IMG/VR virus record: IMGVR_UViG_3300022853_000051
Location: 1-34,407 of that record
Reading direction: 5' to 3' (one strand)
Length of the DNA stretch: 34,407 nucleotides
Origin: a virus
In this document: one piece after another, positions 7,917 through 16,969 of the stretch
How the letters are laid out: each line of letters begins with the position of its first letter
Position numbering within the stretch: the first letter of the stretch is position 1
Notes under the pieces: generated by a model
Database searches by the model: none
What the model saw: the letters and a program-made list of their open reading frames with translations, nothing else
Told to the model about the DNA's origin: nothing
Position numbers and translations under genes: made by a program

Positions 7917-10025
7917 TTAAAAATCTAGCTCTAATTGGAAGGTTAAATACCTTGCCGAGCTTTTCTTAATAGGATAAGTAGGCTTCCCTACAGCCACAAG
8001 TAAGCCTTGGTCGTTAAGTATGCCTATTTCGGTTATATATGTGTTTGCGTCTTCTGCCCCATCAAAACCTCCGTTATTAGAAGCGTTGAACTCGCTGTCT
8101 TTTGCTACAATTGTAAACACAGTTTTGTAGGTGGTAGACATTATTTTTGTTTTGATGTTTCCAAAGAAGAAATCTTCGTTTCCATATGTCATCCCAGTAA
8201 GATTTAAATAATCACTGTTGAATGTGAAACCGCTTGAAACCCCATATAAATTATTGCTGGGTCCAGCAATAAAATTTGGCTGAGTTGTCCCTGATTTTAT
8301 GTCATCTAGAGAGACAATAAATTGCTGCCCCTGTAAGTATGTTGGGTCGATGGTTGTGTGTGTTGACTCACCAGAGTAAACTCCATTACCAAACGCTTTA
8401 ATATCAGAGGCGCCAGACCACTTTCCTGGGTGCAACGCATCCAAGCCTTTGTCTTCATCTTTTCTAACTTCTTGAACTAAAATCTGAACTTTATTGGCAC
8501 TCCACCCTGTTCCAGAGTATGTAGTGAACCCTGCTGTGTTCCTTAGGTAGGGGAATGCTTTAGTTGGAAATGAGCACGTTAAATACTGAGCATATCCGTT
8601 TTCGTCAGTAAAGCCTTCAACCTTACTTATATATCCACAATGCATAGCTTGCTTGTAACCGTAGGAATCTGTTGAGCTGTATGGAGTTTTAGATTGAGTA
8701 AAATATGTTACATAGTAGTAATGGTCGCTTCTCAATAGCCCTGACGTATTCATTACTGTAGAAGGAGACTTTGGTGCAGACTGACTTCCAACAATCAAAG
8801 GAGGGAGCGTGTGGTTACGGTCGGTCTTATAAGACATTGCCGTCAATAACTCAGGGTCTGTAACTACAATAAGTTTTAGCTTATTATAGATTCTTCCCAC
8901 AATTAAAGCACTACTTGAAGTCCCATCCTTTAATAGGGTGAATGAGGTTTTCGCTGCTTGGTCAAAATACACATCGCTTCCTTCGTCTGTAAATCTCTGG
9001 CCACTCTCATAAGCTTGTCCTGGGTTAGCACTTTTTCGATGCCACATAATGCTGGGCATGTCAACCTGAGTTGTTCCTGGGACTAATTGTTCAGCATATG
9101 TATTTCCCGTGTACTTATTAGAGTAGTGAATAAACCCTACTTGTCTCAAGTCATCTTCGAATCCAAAATATTGTTTTGTGCCACTATACTCTTTGGAGGC
9201 AAAAGTAGAATAACTATATCCTGTGTTGGCTCCTATAGCCATTTTTGTTTGACCAATCTCTCTTGACGTTCTTACAATATTTAAGTTCCAGACTGGACAA
9301 TTTTCCGTTGCTCCAGAGCCATAGTATGTTTCTACGCCATTCCAAGGATATTCATACCAAGCAACGTTTCTTGTGCCTGAAGCAAATATAGGAACAGGCC
9401 TGTCTACTCGTATTGAATCAACAGAAGCATCTGCCGTTCTTATCCTATAAAATAAATCCACAAACGGGGCAGTACTAATTAATTGCGGTTCTGAGCCTAT
9501 AGGTGCAGAATACCTTAAAAGCAGGAGATTTCCGCCTCCTAGCATTACTTCGGTTGAGGAGCTCCACGTAGCTGGTCCACTAATTAACCCTGTTGTTGTT
9601 TGTCCGCTCCTGATGTATCTGCTTGGATGCAATATGTAATCATTAACAGTTGCTGAGTCAGCTGTTGTTGCAGACCAGAATCCGACTGAGCTAGTTTGAG
9701 CCGTAGCAATCTGTTTTGTCACGAACACTTTTGACGTTAAATCTAAAGCATTTGTTCCATCAAAGTTTAATGTCGGAAGGGCAGGTTGGTTATCGTGTGG
9801 TTCCATAACCCTGCTTTTGCAGATGTTAAACATCTCTGTGGCTGGAGGATTAAGGTTTGCAAAATAAGGTGTATCTGGATATCTTCTATTGAACTCGTAA
9901 TTGATTTCTCTATCGGAAACCACTGCTTGACTAAAATTTAGCCTACCCAATGCCAATTCCTTTCGGCCCTTGTTGGTGAGCTTAACACTGATAAATGTGG
10001 TTGGTTCTTGTTGCAAAAAAGCCAT
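7917..10025 (-). CDS. Large tail/baseplate protein, paralogue A
   Basis: A protein of 702 aa. The N-terminal block (TTFISVKLTNKGRKELALG ... SDREINYEFNRRY), the central block (PVWNLNIVRTSREIG, RQVGFIHYSN) and the C-terminal block (TYITEIGILNDQGLLVAVG) match the 732-aa protein encoded directly upstream, so the two are tandem duplicates. The composition is Ser/Thr/Tyr/Gly-rich, as in tail-fibre and baseplate-periphery proteins. There are no catalytic motifs. The N-terminal module is shared with the 157-aa gene and the C-terminal module with the 370-aa gene, so the ends probably dock to common partners while the middle varies. Confidence 0.85.
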   Translation of the reverse strand: MAFLQQEPTTFISVKLTNKGRKELALGRLNFSQAVVSDREINYEFNRRYPDTPYFANLNPPATEMFNICKSRVMEPHDNQPALPTLNFDGTNALDLTSKVFVTKQIATAQTSSVGFWSATTADSATVNDYILHPSRYIRSGQTTTGLISGPATWSSSTEVMLGGGNLLLLRYSAPIGSEPQLISTAPFVDLFYRIRTADASVDSIRVDRPVPIFASGTRNVAWYEYPWNGVETYYGSGATENCPVWNLNIVRTSREIGQTKMAIGANTGYSYSTFASKEYSGTKQYFGFEDDLRQVGFIHYSNKYTGNTYAEQLVPGTTQVDMPSIMWHRKSANPGQAYESGQRFTDEGSDVYFDQAAKTSFTLLKDGTSSSALIVGRIYNKLKLIVVTDPELLTAMSYKTDRNHTLPPLIVGSQSAPKSPSTVMNTSGLLRSDHYYYVTYFTQSKTPYSSTDSYGYKQAMHCGYISKVEGFTDENGYAQYLTCSFPTKAFPYLRNTAGFTTYSGTGWSANKVQILVQEVRKDEDKGLDALHPGKWSGASDIKAFGNGVYSGESTHTTIDPTYLQGQQFIVSLDDIKSGTTQPNFIAGPSNNLYGVSSGFTFNSDYLNLTGMTYGNEDFFFGNIKTKIMSTTYKTVFTIVAKDSEFNASNNGGFDGAEDANTYITEIGILNDQGLLVAVGKPTYPIKKSSARYLTFQLELDF

Positions 10026-10041
10026 ATGGGAAAGTTTATCT

Positions 10042-10048
10042 TAAATAG
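10042..10048 (-). promoter_or_regulatory. CTATTTA motif before paralogue A
   Basis: CTATTTA on the minus strand, 16 nt before the ATG at 10025, in the 30-nt gap between the two paralogues. It is another short form of the recurrent motif. Confidence 0.35.
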
Positions 10049-10055
10049 TCTTGGT

Positions 10056-12251
10056 TTAAAATTCTAATTTCAATTGGAGCACTTTCCATTCTCCGCTACC
10101 TTTTCGAATAGGGCGCGTCGGTTTCCCGACAGCTACAAGTTCTCCATCAGAATTTAGTACTCCTATTTCTGTAATGTATGTGTTGTCATTTTTTTCTGCA
10201 TCGAATGAAGAATTCTGTGAGCTGTTTAATTCTCCGCCCTCAACAACTAAAGTGATGTACGTATCATATCGCACTTTCTTTTTAGCAGTCTTAATATTTC
10301 CAAAGAAGTGATTTTCTGAACCCAAAGCTAATCCGTTATTTTTTTCATCATTGTAAAGATTAAAATAGTCATGCAACTCGTATATGTTTCTGGTTGAGCC
10401 ACTTAAAAGGAGAGGCATTGTGTCGCCAGATGTTATATCGGCTTGCGAAACAATGAACTCAGCGTTGTAAAGCTGGGACGGCTCAATTAAGCTTGAGCTT
10501 GCATGTCCAAAAGAAAACACTCCTGCAGGGTCTTGGTTTTGCGCATTTTTGTTCAAGCTTGAACAACCAGACCACTTTCCAGGATGCAAGCTATCTGCAC
10601 CTCCGTCCCTGTTTACAGGTACTTCTTGAACTAATATTTGAACTTTACTAGCTCCCCAGCCTGTTCCTGAGAATGATTCAAACGTTTGACTGTTTCTCAT
10701 GTACGGAAGCTGGCCCTGAGGAAAAGTTCCTTTAAGGTGTTTGTGGTATCCATTTTCGTCCGTGTGACCGCTTAGTTTTTGAACATAACCACAGTGCATG
10801 TAATAGTGATGCCCAAAATTTCTACCTTCAAGATAAGCGTTTGAGCTCAGTTCTCCCAATTCACCTGGGCTCATGTAATAGGTCATGTAGTAGTTATGAT
10901 TACTTTTCATAAACCCAGGCTTCTTGCCAGTGTCGAACTGAGGCTTAGGGCTTGACACAGAAGAGAAATTCATTGGCGGAAGTGTCCAGTTTCTATTTGA
11001 CTTATATGACAACGCCGTCAATAGTTCTGGGTCTGTTAAAACAATCGTTTTAAGGTCGTAGTAAACTCGACCAACTGTTAATGGACTTCCTGTAACAGCG
11101 TCACGAAGGAGTGTATATGATGTTCCCGCTTTTTTATCTTGATAGATAGTACTTCCGTAATCTGTAAATCTATGGCCAGAGCTTATAGCTGTTCCACTTA
11201 TGAAAAGATTCCCGCTTTCATCTGTGGCTCTGTGCCAAAGTAAATCAGGGATGTCTACCTCAGTGGCGCCTGGAATTATGGAATCCCAGTAGGTTTGACC
11301 TGATGATTCATTGGAGTAATGCAAGAAGCCTACTTGTCTTTGATTTTCATCAAAGTCAAACATTTCTTTTGCCCCTGCGTATGGAACAGAGCCGTAGTTG
11401 GTGTAGCTATGGCCTATGTTCCCTCCTACAGCTTTTCTTTTGTGTCCAATTTCCCTTGATGTTCTTACGATGTTTAAATTCCAAACAGGGCAATTTACTG
11501 TTACGGCGGAGCCATAGTAGTTATCTACGGCGTCAAATTCATAGACAAAATATGGTAGAGGCTTGTCTTGCCCAGACTGAGCAGCAATAAAAGGAGGGTT
11601 TCGGTCTAAAGTTCTCCTGCCTGAAGAAATTTCATTTGTTACGCGATACCATTTAGAAATCATTGCCACGTCGTTATAGCGAGCATTTGACATCCCTAAG
11701 AACCCATTAGCGGTGTTAATAGACGTGGTAGTGCGTAAATACAACAGCTGACCCAATTTTGGCAATACTCCAGCTAGAAGGTTGGAGGTACCAAAAACGA
11801 AGTCAATAGCTCCTTCTTGTATGCTTGTGCTGTTTGAGCCTGAGTAAACCCAGTTATTTTTTAGCAGGTATCGCCCAATCTTGTGTTTGTTACCATTCGT
11901 TAATGCGCTCCAAAATCCTACAGAATCCGTTTGAGCAGTTGTTGTCTCGTTTTTTACGTGCACTCTTGAGTTTAGCGAGTAAGGTTGAGAGCCGTCATAA
12001 TTTATTGGACTTAGAGCAGGGTGGTCATCTTTTGGTGAAAAAATGCTGTTTCCACTTAAAGCTAGTTCGGTGCCGCTATTTGGGTTTAGATTCCAAAGCG
12101 TATCATACCTACGGTCAAAAGAGTAGTTTGTTTCTCTATCCGATAACACGGCTTGGTCGAAAGTCAAGTTACCTTGAGCCAGTCGTCTTCGTCCTGTGTC
12201 GGTTAGTTTTATGTTTATGTACGTGTTGTCGTCCTGAGTGAGAAATGACAT
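10056..12251 (-). CDS. Large tail/baseplate protein, paralogue B
   Basis: A protein of 731 aa from the ATG at 12251; a TTG one codon earlier would add a residue, but ATG is preferred. It aligns along its length with the 702-aa neighbour. Shared blocks are NTYINIKLTDTGRRRLAQG near the N-terminus, SDRETNYSFDRRY, CPVWNLNIVRTSREIG, RQVGFLHYSNESSGQTY, and TYITEIGVLNSDGELVAVG at the C-terminus. It carries extra insertions relative to paralogue A. It heads the minus-strand run ending at 5661 and diverges from the tail-protein-I-like gene at 12364. Function is inferred as structural from composition and context only. Confidence 0.85.
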   Translation of the reverse strand: MSFLTQDDNTYINIKLTDTGRRRLAQGNLTFDQAVLSDRETNYSFDRRYDTLWNLNPNSGTELALSGNSIFSPKDDHPALSPINYDGSQPYSLNSRVHVKNETTTAQTDSVGFWSALTNGNKHKIGRYLLKNNWVYSGSNSTSIQEGAIDFVFGTSNLLAGVLPKLGQLLYLRTTTSINTANGFLGMSNARYNDVAMISKWYRVTNEISSGRRTLDRNPPFIAAQSGQDKPLPYFVYEFDAVDNYYGSAVTVNCPVWNLNIVRTSREIGHKRKAVGGNIGHSYTNYGSVPYAGAKEMFDFDENQRQVGFLHYSNESSGQTYWDSIIPGATEVDIPDLLWHRATDESGNLFISGTAISSGHRFTDYGSTIYQDKKAGTSYTLLRDAVTGSPLTVGRVYYDLKTIVLTDPELLTALSYKSNRNWTLPPMNFSSVSSPKPQFDTGKKPGFMKSNHNYYMTYYMSPGELGELSSNAYLEGRNFGHHYYMHCGYVQKLSGHTDENGYHKHLKGTFPQGQLPYMRNSQTFESFSGTGWGASKVQILVQEVPVNRDGGADSLHPGKWSGCSSLNKNAQNQDPAGVFSFGHASSSLIEPSQLYNAEFIVSQADITSGDTMPLLLSGSTRNIYELHDYFNLYNDEKNNGLALGSENHFFGNIKTAKKKVRYDTYITLVVEGGELNSSQNSSFDAEKNDNTYITEIGVLNSDGELVAVGKPTRPIRKGSGEWKVLQLKLEF

Positions 12252-12266
12252 CAAATTGTTTTACTG

Positions 12267-12273
12267 ATAAATA
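12267..12273 (-). promoter_or_regulatory. TATTTAT motif, minus-strand side of a divergent promoter region
   Basis: TATTTAT on the minus strand, 15 nt before the ATG at 12251. The 112-nt gap also carries the same motif facing the opposite way at 12343-12349, as expected for a divergent pair of promoters. Confidence 0.45.
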
Positions 12274-12342
12274 ATCATCCAAAAAATAACACAGAGTGTT
12301 TCTAAAGTAAATGCACATTGAGGTTAGAATCTTTTTGATTAA

Positions 12343-12349
12343 TATTTAT
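12343..12349 (+). promoter_or_regulatory. TATTTAT motif, plus-strand side of a divergent promoter region
   Basis: TATTTATTGAAAAG starts at 12343, with 14 nt between the 7-mer and the ATG at 12364. The same 14-nt string occurs before the 1040-aa gene on the other strand (26166 downward), also 14 nt from its ATG. That is good evidence for a real element. Confidence 0.5.
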
Positions 12350-12363
12350 TGAAAAGACATTCA

Positions 12364-14781
12364 ATGCCTATTTTCGAACCAAACACAGCAGATACGATTT
12401 CTGTAAACTTCCGCCCAGGACAGGATTTCAGGGATTTCCCTACACAATCCCAGTCAGTGTTCACGTTTGGCGACTACAGAGTCACGAGAAATCCAAGCAC
12501 AGACATTGTTAATGGGGATACTCAAGGACTCCGATTTGATGGGTATGAGTCTCTTTCTAGTCTTAATGTTTCTGGGTTTTCTAGAAACAATTCTGTATTT
12601 GTGTCATCTCGTGAACTTAATTTAAAAAAGAAAGACCCGTCTAACTACGCGTATTTTCAAACTCTTAAGTTAGACATCGCCACATCTTTGGATAATTCGA
12701 TTACAGCGTGGCCATATGCTGTGGCATCTATCCAAAAAGAATCTGCTGGAGTAACGGCATATGAGTACACAGCTGTTACCACGGGTACCACAGCCTCTTA
12801 TTGCAAGTTTAAGGTGCCATACTCTGCTTTAACTAACCAAGGCGGTGTAATTCTTAACTCAGGCTCTACAATTACAGGAAGAAGCCTTTTAATGGATACA
12901 CAGGACTATGTTATTCAGCTTAGCGGTGTAACGTTATACGATAATCCTTTACATGTAATATCCGCATACACATTTTCAGCTGGAACATACTTAGAATTTA
13001 CTTTAGAAACGCTTTTATTTACTGGGTCAACAGACACAGAACAAACAGCTGCTATATGGATTCGCCCAACTGATAGAATTCTAAAGAGCTTTTATAAAGA
13101 CAGGACTCCTCTGGAGAATCACATATTAACAAGCGGAGCATGGAGGCATCAAAACCCGCAGTTCGATGACGGAAACTACATCACAACCACATACACATGG
13201 CCTAAAAATATTGATGGCTTCAACATTGACATAAACACAGCGGGGTACGTAACTTACCAGGACAACCTTCTCACCTTAGCTGAATTGCTAGATTGTGAGA
13301 AAACCGATATTATGATGCGAACTATGATTCCAGAAAATTACTTGGACTTAGATTCTGCCGACTCTCTTTACAGAAGAACAATCCAAACCTACGCTCACCA
13401 GTTTGACGAAATAAAACGTTACATCGATGGAATATCTTATGCTCACACAGTTGAATATGATGGGGAGTGTAGTGTTCCAGACAAGTTTATGTTTAAATTA
13501 GCTGAACTTCTTGGATGGAAGTTAACCAGCGGTTTTAACGAACTAGACCTTTTGGAGTACCTCGCTACAAGCGTCGGGTCCACAGGGAGCCCTAAGAAAG
13601 AGTACGACCTTCAGCTTTGGAGGAGAATGATGGTGAATCTAACTTGGTTGTTTAAACGAAAAGGAACACGAGATGCTATGCAGTTTATTTTTAAACTAAT
13701 TGGTGCACCAGACTGTATGATTCGAATTGAAGAGTTTGTATACGACATCAATAAAGCAATTATTACAGGCTCCACGGGAACTATTTTAGAGCTGCAACTG
13801 AATAATAAAATTAACGAGCACGGTTACATCAATTATGATGATTCCAATTTTGCTTTTCAAGAAGGCGGCATGGGTCGTGGAAATGGAGATAAATACATAA
13901 ATCAGTGGAGAACTGAGTTTGACCCCATTGCTAGAATTGATAACATTAAAATCCAAACAGGGGCAACAATAAATTGGGGTTCTGAAAACATAATGAATTC
14001 CAAGGAGTTGATTGTAGGAATCGACCCCGCTCAAGCTATTGAGTGTGATTTGCATGAATATTACCAACTAAGCGGAACGTGTTGGGTGTGGGGCTCTGGA
14101 GACCCATTTCAGTTTTCCAACTTAAATGTTCCATTTGAATGGACTATTGAGGATTGCAGTAAAGTAAACCCTGGAAACATAACGGGAATGACGCTCGCGC
14201 AATGGACTGATTTTATTTATAAATCAAATGTAGACCCCGTCAACAGGAAGACGTCTAATGCGCACAATGGTGGATACCACTACCATAAATTGCGAGAAAT
14301 ATATATGCATTACTATAAGATGACAACCCCTGACCCAAATCAAATTGGATTTGGGAAATTAGAAAAGTTTCTAGAGCTAATAGAGGTCCAGTTTTACTGT
14401 GCGGCGGAACAATTGATTCCCGCAACTTCTATTCTAGAGGCTTTTGGTACGATTTATAGAAATACAGTATTTAATAGACAGAAATTTGTTTATCCTGTTG
14501 GCATAAATGCTGGTTCTGAATTTCAGATAGCAGTGCCTTTGTCTCCTGATAATCAACTTTATCCTATTCGAGTTACTAATACTGTTAACGACATTATAAC
14601 AATGTCAGGAACTCCCTGGGCCTTAACGTCGCAGGTTGTAGCAGAGATAAAGCTGGATTTATGTCCAGTCACATTAAACATTGGAGCAAACGTTGATTTA
14701 GTCCAGTCTCAAATTGATACATTTGAAATTGAAGTTGAAGTTGATGATTTTGTTGAAGATATAGAAATAATTGATGGCTAA
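12364..14781 (+). CDS. Tail-protein-I (P2 gpI)-like baseplate protein
   Basis: A protein of 805 aa from the ATG at 12364 (MPIFEPNTADTISV). An upstream TTG at 12349 overlaps the TATTTAT motif and is unlikely to be the start. Residues roughly 300-460 carry the hallmark pattern of phage tail protein I: a segment with MIPENYLDLDSADSLYR, then FKLAELLGWKL, then LFKRKGTRDAMQFIFKLIG. The flanks are beta-rich virion-type sequence. Tail protein I lies at the baseplate periphery near tail-fibre attachment in P2-like phages, which fits the tail genes around it. The end is acidic (repeated Glu-Val/Asp). It overlaps the next gene by 8 nt. Confidence 0.7.
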   Translation: MPIFEPNTADTISVNFRPGQDFRDFPTQSQSVFTFGDYRVTRNPSTDIVNGDTQGLRFDGYESLSSLNVSGFSRNNSVFVSSRELNLKKKDPSNYAYFQTLKLDIATSLDNSITAWPYAVASIQKESAGVTAYEYTAVTTGTTASYCKFKVPYSALTNQGGVILNSGSTITGRSLLMDTQDYVIQLSGVTLYDNPLHVISAYTFSAGTYLEFTLETLLFTGSTDTEQTAAIWIRPTDRILKSFYKDRTPLENHILTSGAWRHQNPQFDDGNYITTTYTWPKNIDGFNIDINTAGYVTYQDNLLTLAELLDCEKTDIMMRTMIPENYLDLDSADSLYRRTIQTYAHQFDEIKRYIDGISYAHTVEYDGECSVPDKFMFKLAELLGWKLTSGFNELDLLEYLATSVGSTGSPKKEYDLQLWRRMMVNLTWLFKRKGTRDAMQFIFKLIGAPDCMIRIEEFVYDINKAIITGSTGTILELQLNNKINEHGYINYDDSNFAFQEGGMGRGNGDKYINQWRTEFDPIARIDNIKIQTGATINWGSENIMNSKELIVGIDPAQAIECDLHEYYQLSGTCWVWGSGDPFQFSNLNVPFEWTIEDCSKVNPGNITGMTLAQWTDFIYKSNVDPVNRKTSNAHNGGYHYHKLREIYMHYYKMTTPDPNQIGFGKLEKFLELIEVQFYCAAEQLIPATSILEAFGTIYRNTVFNRQKFVYPVGINAGSEFQIAVPLSPDNQLYPIRVTNTVNDIITMSGTPWALTSQVVAEIKLDLCPVTLNIGANVDLVQSQIDTFEIEVEVDDFVEDIEIIDG

Positions 14782-16021
14782 GAAAAACGATACAAATATT
14801 GCTAGAATAAGGAATGGTGTAATTCAAAAAACCAAAACCTCAAAAACCTCTGGTACTAAATCTACTAAGGGTCAATCTTTCTATGCCAATACTCACTTAA
14901 ACCATAAAGCATCAGTCAGTGATGTGTTTGAGTTCGATGCGCCTGTTTACAGCGCAATTACAGCAGGAACTCTTCTTTTTGCAGGTCAGACCAATAAGTC
15001 AATTTTTGAACTCTACGGCAGGCCTCAAATAAAGTTTGCATTTTCAGCAAACAATGCTGTATTTTTGTCAGAGAACTACTTAGGAATGAGTCATGATATA
15101 TACAAAGTTCCTTATACGGAAATTCTAAAGTATAGAGAGGTTCCAAGTCAGGAAAATTACGATATTGTAAAAGGAAGAATAGCTCAGCCTTTTATTTCAT
15201 TTTCAGCATCAACAGCTATAACTACCACACTTACTAGCGAAGCCGTTCCATATGTGTTTTCGCCCGAACAAATAGATAAACCACTTAAAGGCAGGTCTGA
15301 AGAGATATTTGAGGACAAAGCAATGTATTTTTTCAATACTCGTCACGCTTTCAGAGAAGTCTTGAATACATATAAAAATGTAATTGGGATGAACGAAAAA
15401 AGCTTAAATTACAATCGGCTTCCGTCTTTCAAAACATTTGGTGATGAAAATATTATTGAATCTGGTTCTTGGAGCGGATTAACAGCTAAAGGGCTTTTCT
15501 TCACTTGTTTTTACCCGCCCTCTGTTCCTAAAGTGGAAAGCCCTAGACCTGAAAGCTATTCAGCAGAAACATTTACTCCAGAATTCTTTTTCTCTAATGT
15601 GTCTGATGGGGATGAGTACTTGATAGAAATTACTTATCAAGCAGTTAATAGTGGGTTTACTATATCTAGCGCCACTTCTAAGTATTTCTACTCCAAAGCG
15701 GAAACAAACAATAGCACAAGACGTGTAGCAAACGTTGAGAAAACATCGTTCATCTCAGAGACAACAAGAAGAGCTTCTGTTCCTTTGGTTCCAGGTTCAA
15801 CATATTATTATCGGTTAGGAAATGTGAAATATGTTGTAAATCTGTTTGGAGTTAAACAGTCTATTATTTCATACACAGAGGCAACTCAGAGTCAAGTGTA
15901 CTCTGGCCAGACAATTGGTTATATTGTGGATTCTCCAGCTGACTCTTCTGCGCCAAGCGAAGGTACAGGGGGTTCTGGGACTCAGACTACAGAATACGAA
16001 GGCTTGCCTCCTCAGAGGTGA
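14774..16021 (+). CDS. Structural protein with fibronectin-III-like region and Gly-rich tail
   Basis: A protein of 415 aa starting at the ATG at 14774, which overlaps the preceding stop; a TTG one codon earlier is less likely. The N-terminus is Lys/Thr/Ser-rich and likely disordered (KTKTSKTSGTKSTKG). Residues about 250-360 have an Fn3-like pattern (PEFFFSNVSDGDEYLIEITY ... VPLVPGSTYYYRLGN). The C-terminus is Ser/Gly/Thr-rich (PSEGTGGSGTQTT). Translational coupling to the tail-protein-I-like gene suggests a partner in the same substructure. Its stop at 16019-16021 abuts the stop of the convergent gene with no gap. Confidence 0.75.
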   Translation: MAKKNDTNIARIRNGVIQKTKTSKTSGTKSTKGQSFYANTHLNHKASVSDVFEFDAPVYSAITAGTLLFAGQTNKSIFELYGRPQIKFAFSANNAVFLSENYLGMSHDIYKVPYTEILKYREVPSQENYDIVKGRIAQPFISFSASTAITTTLTSEAVPYVFSPEQIDKPLKGRSEEIFEDKAMYFFNTRHAFREVLNTYKNVIGMNEKSLNYNRLPSFKTFGDENIIESGSWSGLTAKGLFFTCFYPPSVPKVESPRPESYSAETFTPEFFFSNVSDGDEYLIEITYQAVNSGFTISSATSKYFYSKAETNNSTRRVANVEKTSFISETTRRASVPLVPGSTYYYRLGNVKYVVNLFGVKQSIISYTEATQSQVYSGQTIGYIVDSPADSSAPSEGTGGSGTQTTEYEGLPPQR

Positions 16022-16894
16022 TTAGGAGTTTTGAACGTCGTCAAACGTTTGATTGAAGTCGATATTTCTGACTTCTCTCTTAATGTCAATCTCGCCAGTT
16101 CCAAACTGATTCTTCTTAGTGAGAAGACTGTATTGTCTCCAAAGATTCCCTTGTTCATCAAAGTAAGATAGTCGCCCAGTAAGATTGTCTCGGATAGAGT
16201 TCCCTGTGAGAACTCTGCCAAGGGTTTTAAGATTTTGGTCCACCATTTCGACTTCAATCATAACTGGGTCAAAGAAAGTGTTAGAGATTAAAATCGACTG
16301 ACCAGCACTTCCAAGGCTTGGTTGTTGAGCATTGGATATTAAAGTGTTTTCGTCTGGCGTGACCGTCAAGAATAAACTTGTTCCATTCTGGTCTAACACA
16401 TAAGATGTAGAGCTTGAGTTTGAGCTGGATGAATTCACAGATACATTTACCAAGTCGCTGGAAGTAACAATGCGGTGAAAGTTTTTTATTTTTATTCCGT
16501 TCTCGTCAATATACTCAAGGCGGTACCCAATTAAGCTTCCTGTGTCTTGAAAGTTTAATTTTGGAATAATTATTCCTTTTTTAGACATTTGTATTTCAGT
16601 GTCTGTATTGGTCACAACGATTGAACAATCAATTATTTGAGTTTGAAATGTCTTTGGTTTGATGATTACTGTATAAAAACCAAGCTTATTAAAAATAGTA
16701 GCGGGGAGGCGAAGTTTATATGACCCGTCTGCGCCAATCATTTTTCGGAACTCGCTTTCTGTAATAGAACCAAAAAGAGGTTTAAATTGTAAATCTCCTA
16801 CGACTTCATGAGAAGGCGTGAATGCATACAAGATGTCCACGTCATTAAAATCGACTGATGCAAGTGTTTTTGTTCCGTAAAGTCCTGTTGCCAT
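16022..16894 (-). CDS. Hypothetical virion protein, 290 aa
   Basis: The start is MATGLYGTKTLASVDFNDV, with TATTTAT 14 nt before the ATG. The predicted fold is beta-rich; a Ser/Asn linker (VSVNSSSSNSSSTSY) near residue 150-165 separates an N-terminal part that contains FYTVIIKPKTFQTQI from a C-terminal part that contains DPVMIEVEMVDQNL. No known domain is recognised. It is the last gene of the minus-strand block 16022-26145 and meets the plus-strand gene tail to tail. A minor baseplate or tail component is the simplest reading. Confidence 0.75.
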   Translation of the reverse strand: MATGLYGTKTLASVDFNDVDILYAFTPSHEVVGDLQFKPLFGSITESEFRKMIGADGSYKLRLPATIFNKLGFYTVIIKPKTFQTQIIDCSIVVTNTDTEIQMSKKGIIIPKLNFQDTGSLIGYRLEYIDENGIKIKNFHRIVTSSDLVNVSVNSSSSNSSSTSYVLDQNGTSLFLTVTPDENTLISNAQQPSLGSAGQSILISNTFFDPVMIEVEMVDQNLKTLGRVLTGNSIRDNLTGRLSYFDEQGNLWRQYSLLTKKNQFGTGEIDIKREVRNIDFNQTFDDVQNS

Positions 16895-16908
16895 GATTCT
16901 TATTTTCT

Positions 16909-16915
16909 ATAAATA
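16909..16915 (-). promoter_or_regulatory. TATTTAT motif before the 290-aa gene
   Basis: TATTTATAGAAAATAAGAAT on the minus strand, with 14 nt between the 7-mer and the ATG at 16894. The 75-nt gap 16895-16969 holds no other clear signal. Confidence 0.5.
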
Positions 16916-16969
16916 GTGACGCTGAATTATCTTTCTATGTCTACGTCGAATTTGGTGGATAAAATATTT

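Noticed and set aside
16909-16915. T4-type late box TATAAATA on the plus strand
   Set aside because: It faces into the end of a minus-strand gene, with no plus-strand gene downstream. Its reverse complement, in the right orientation for the 290-aa gene, is part of the TATTTAT series.
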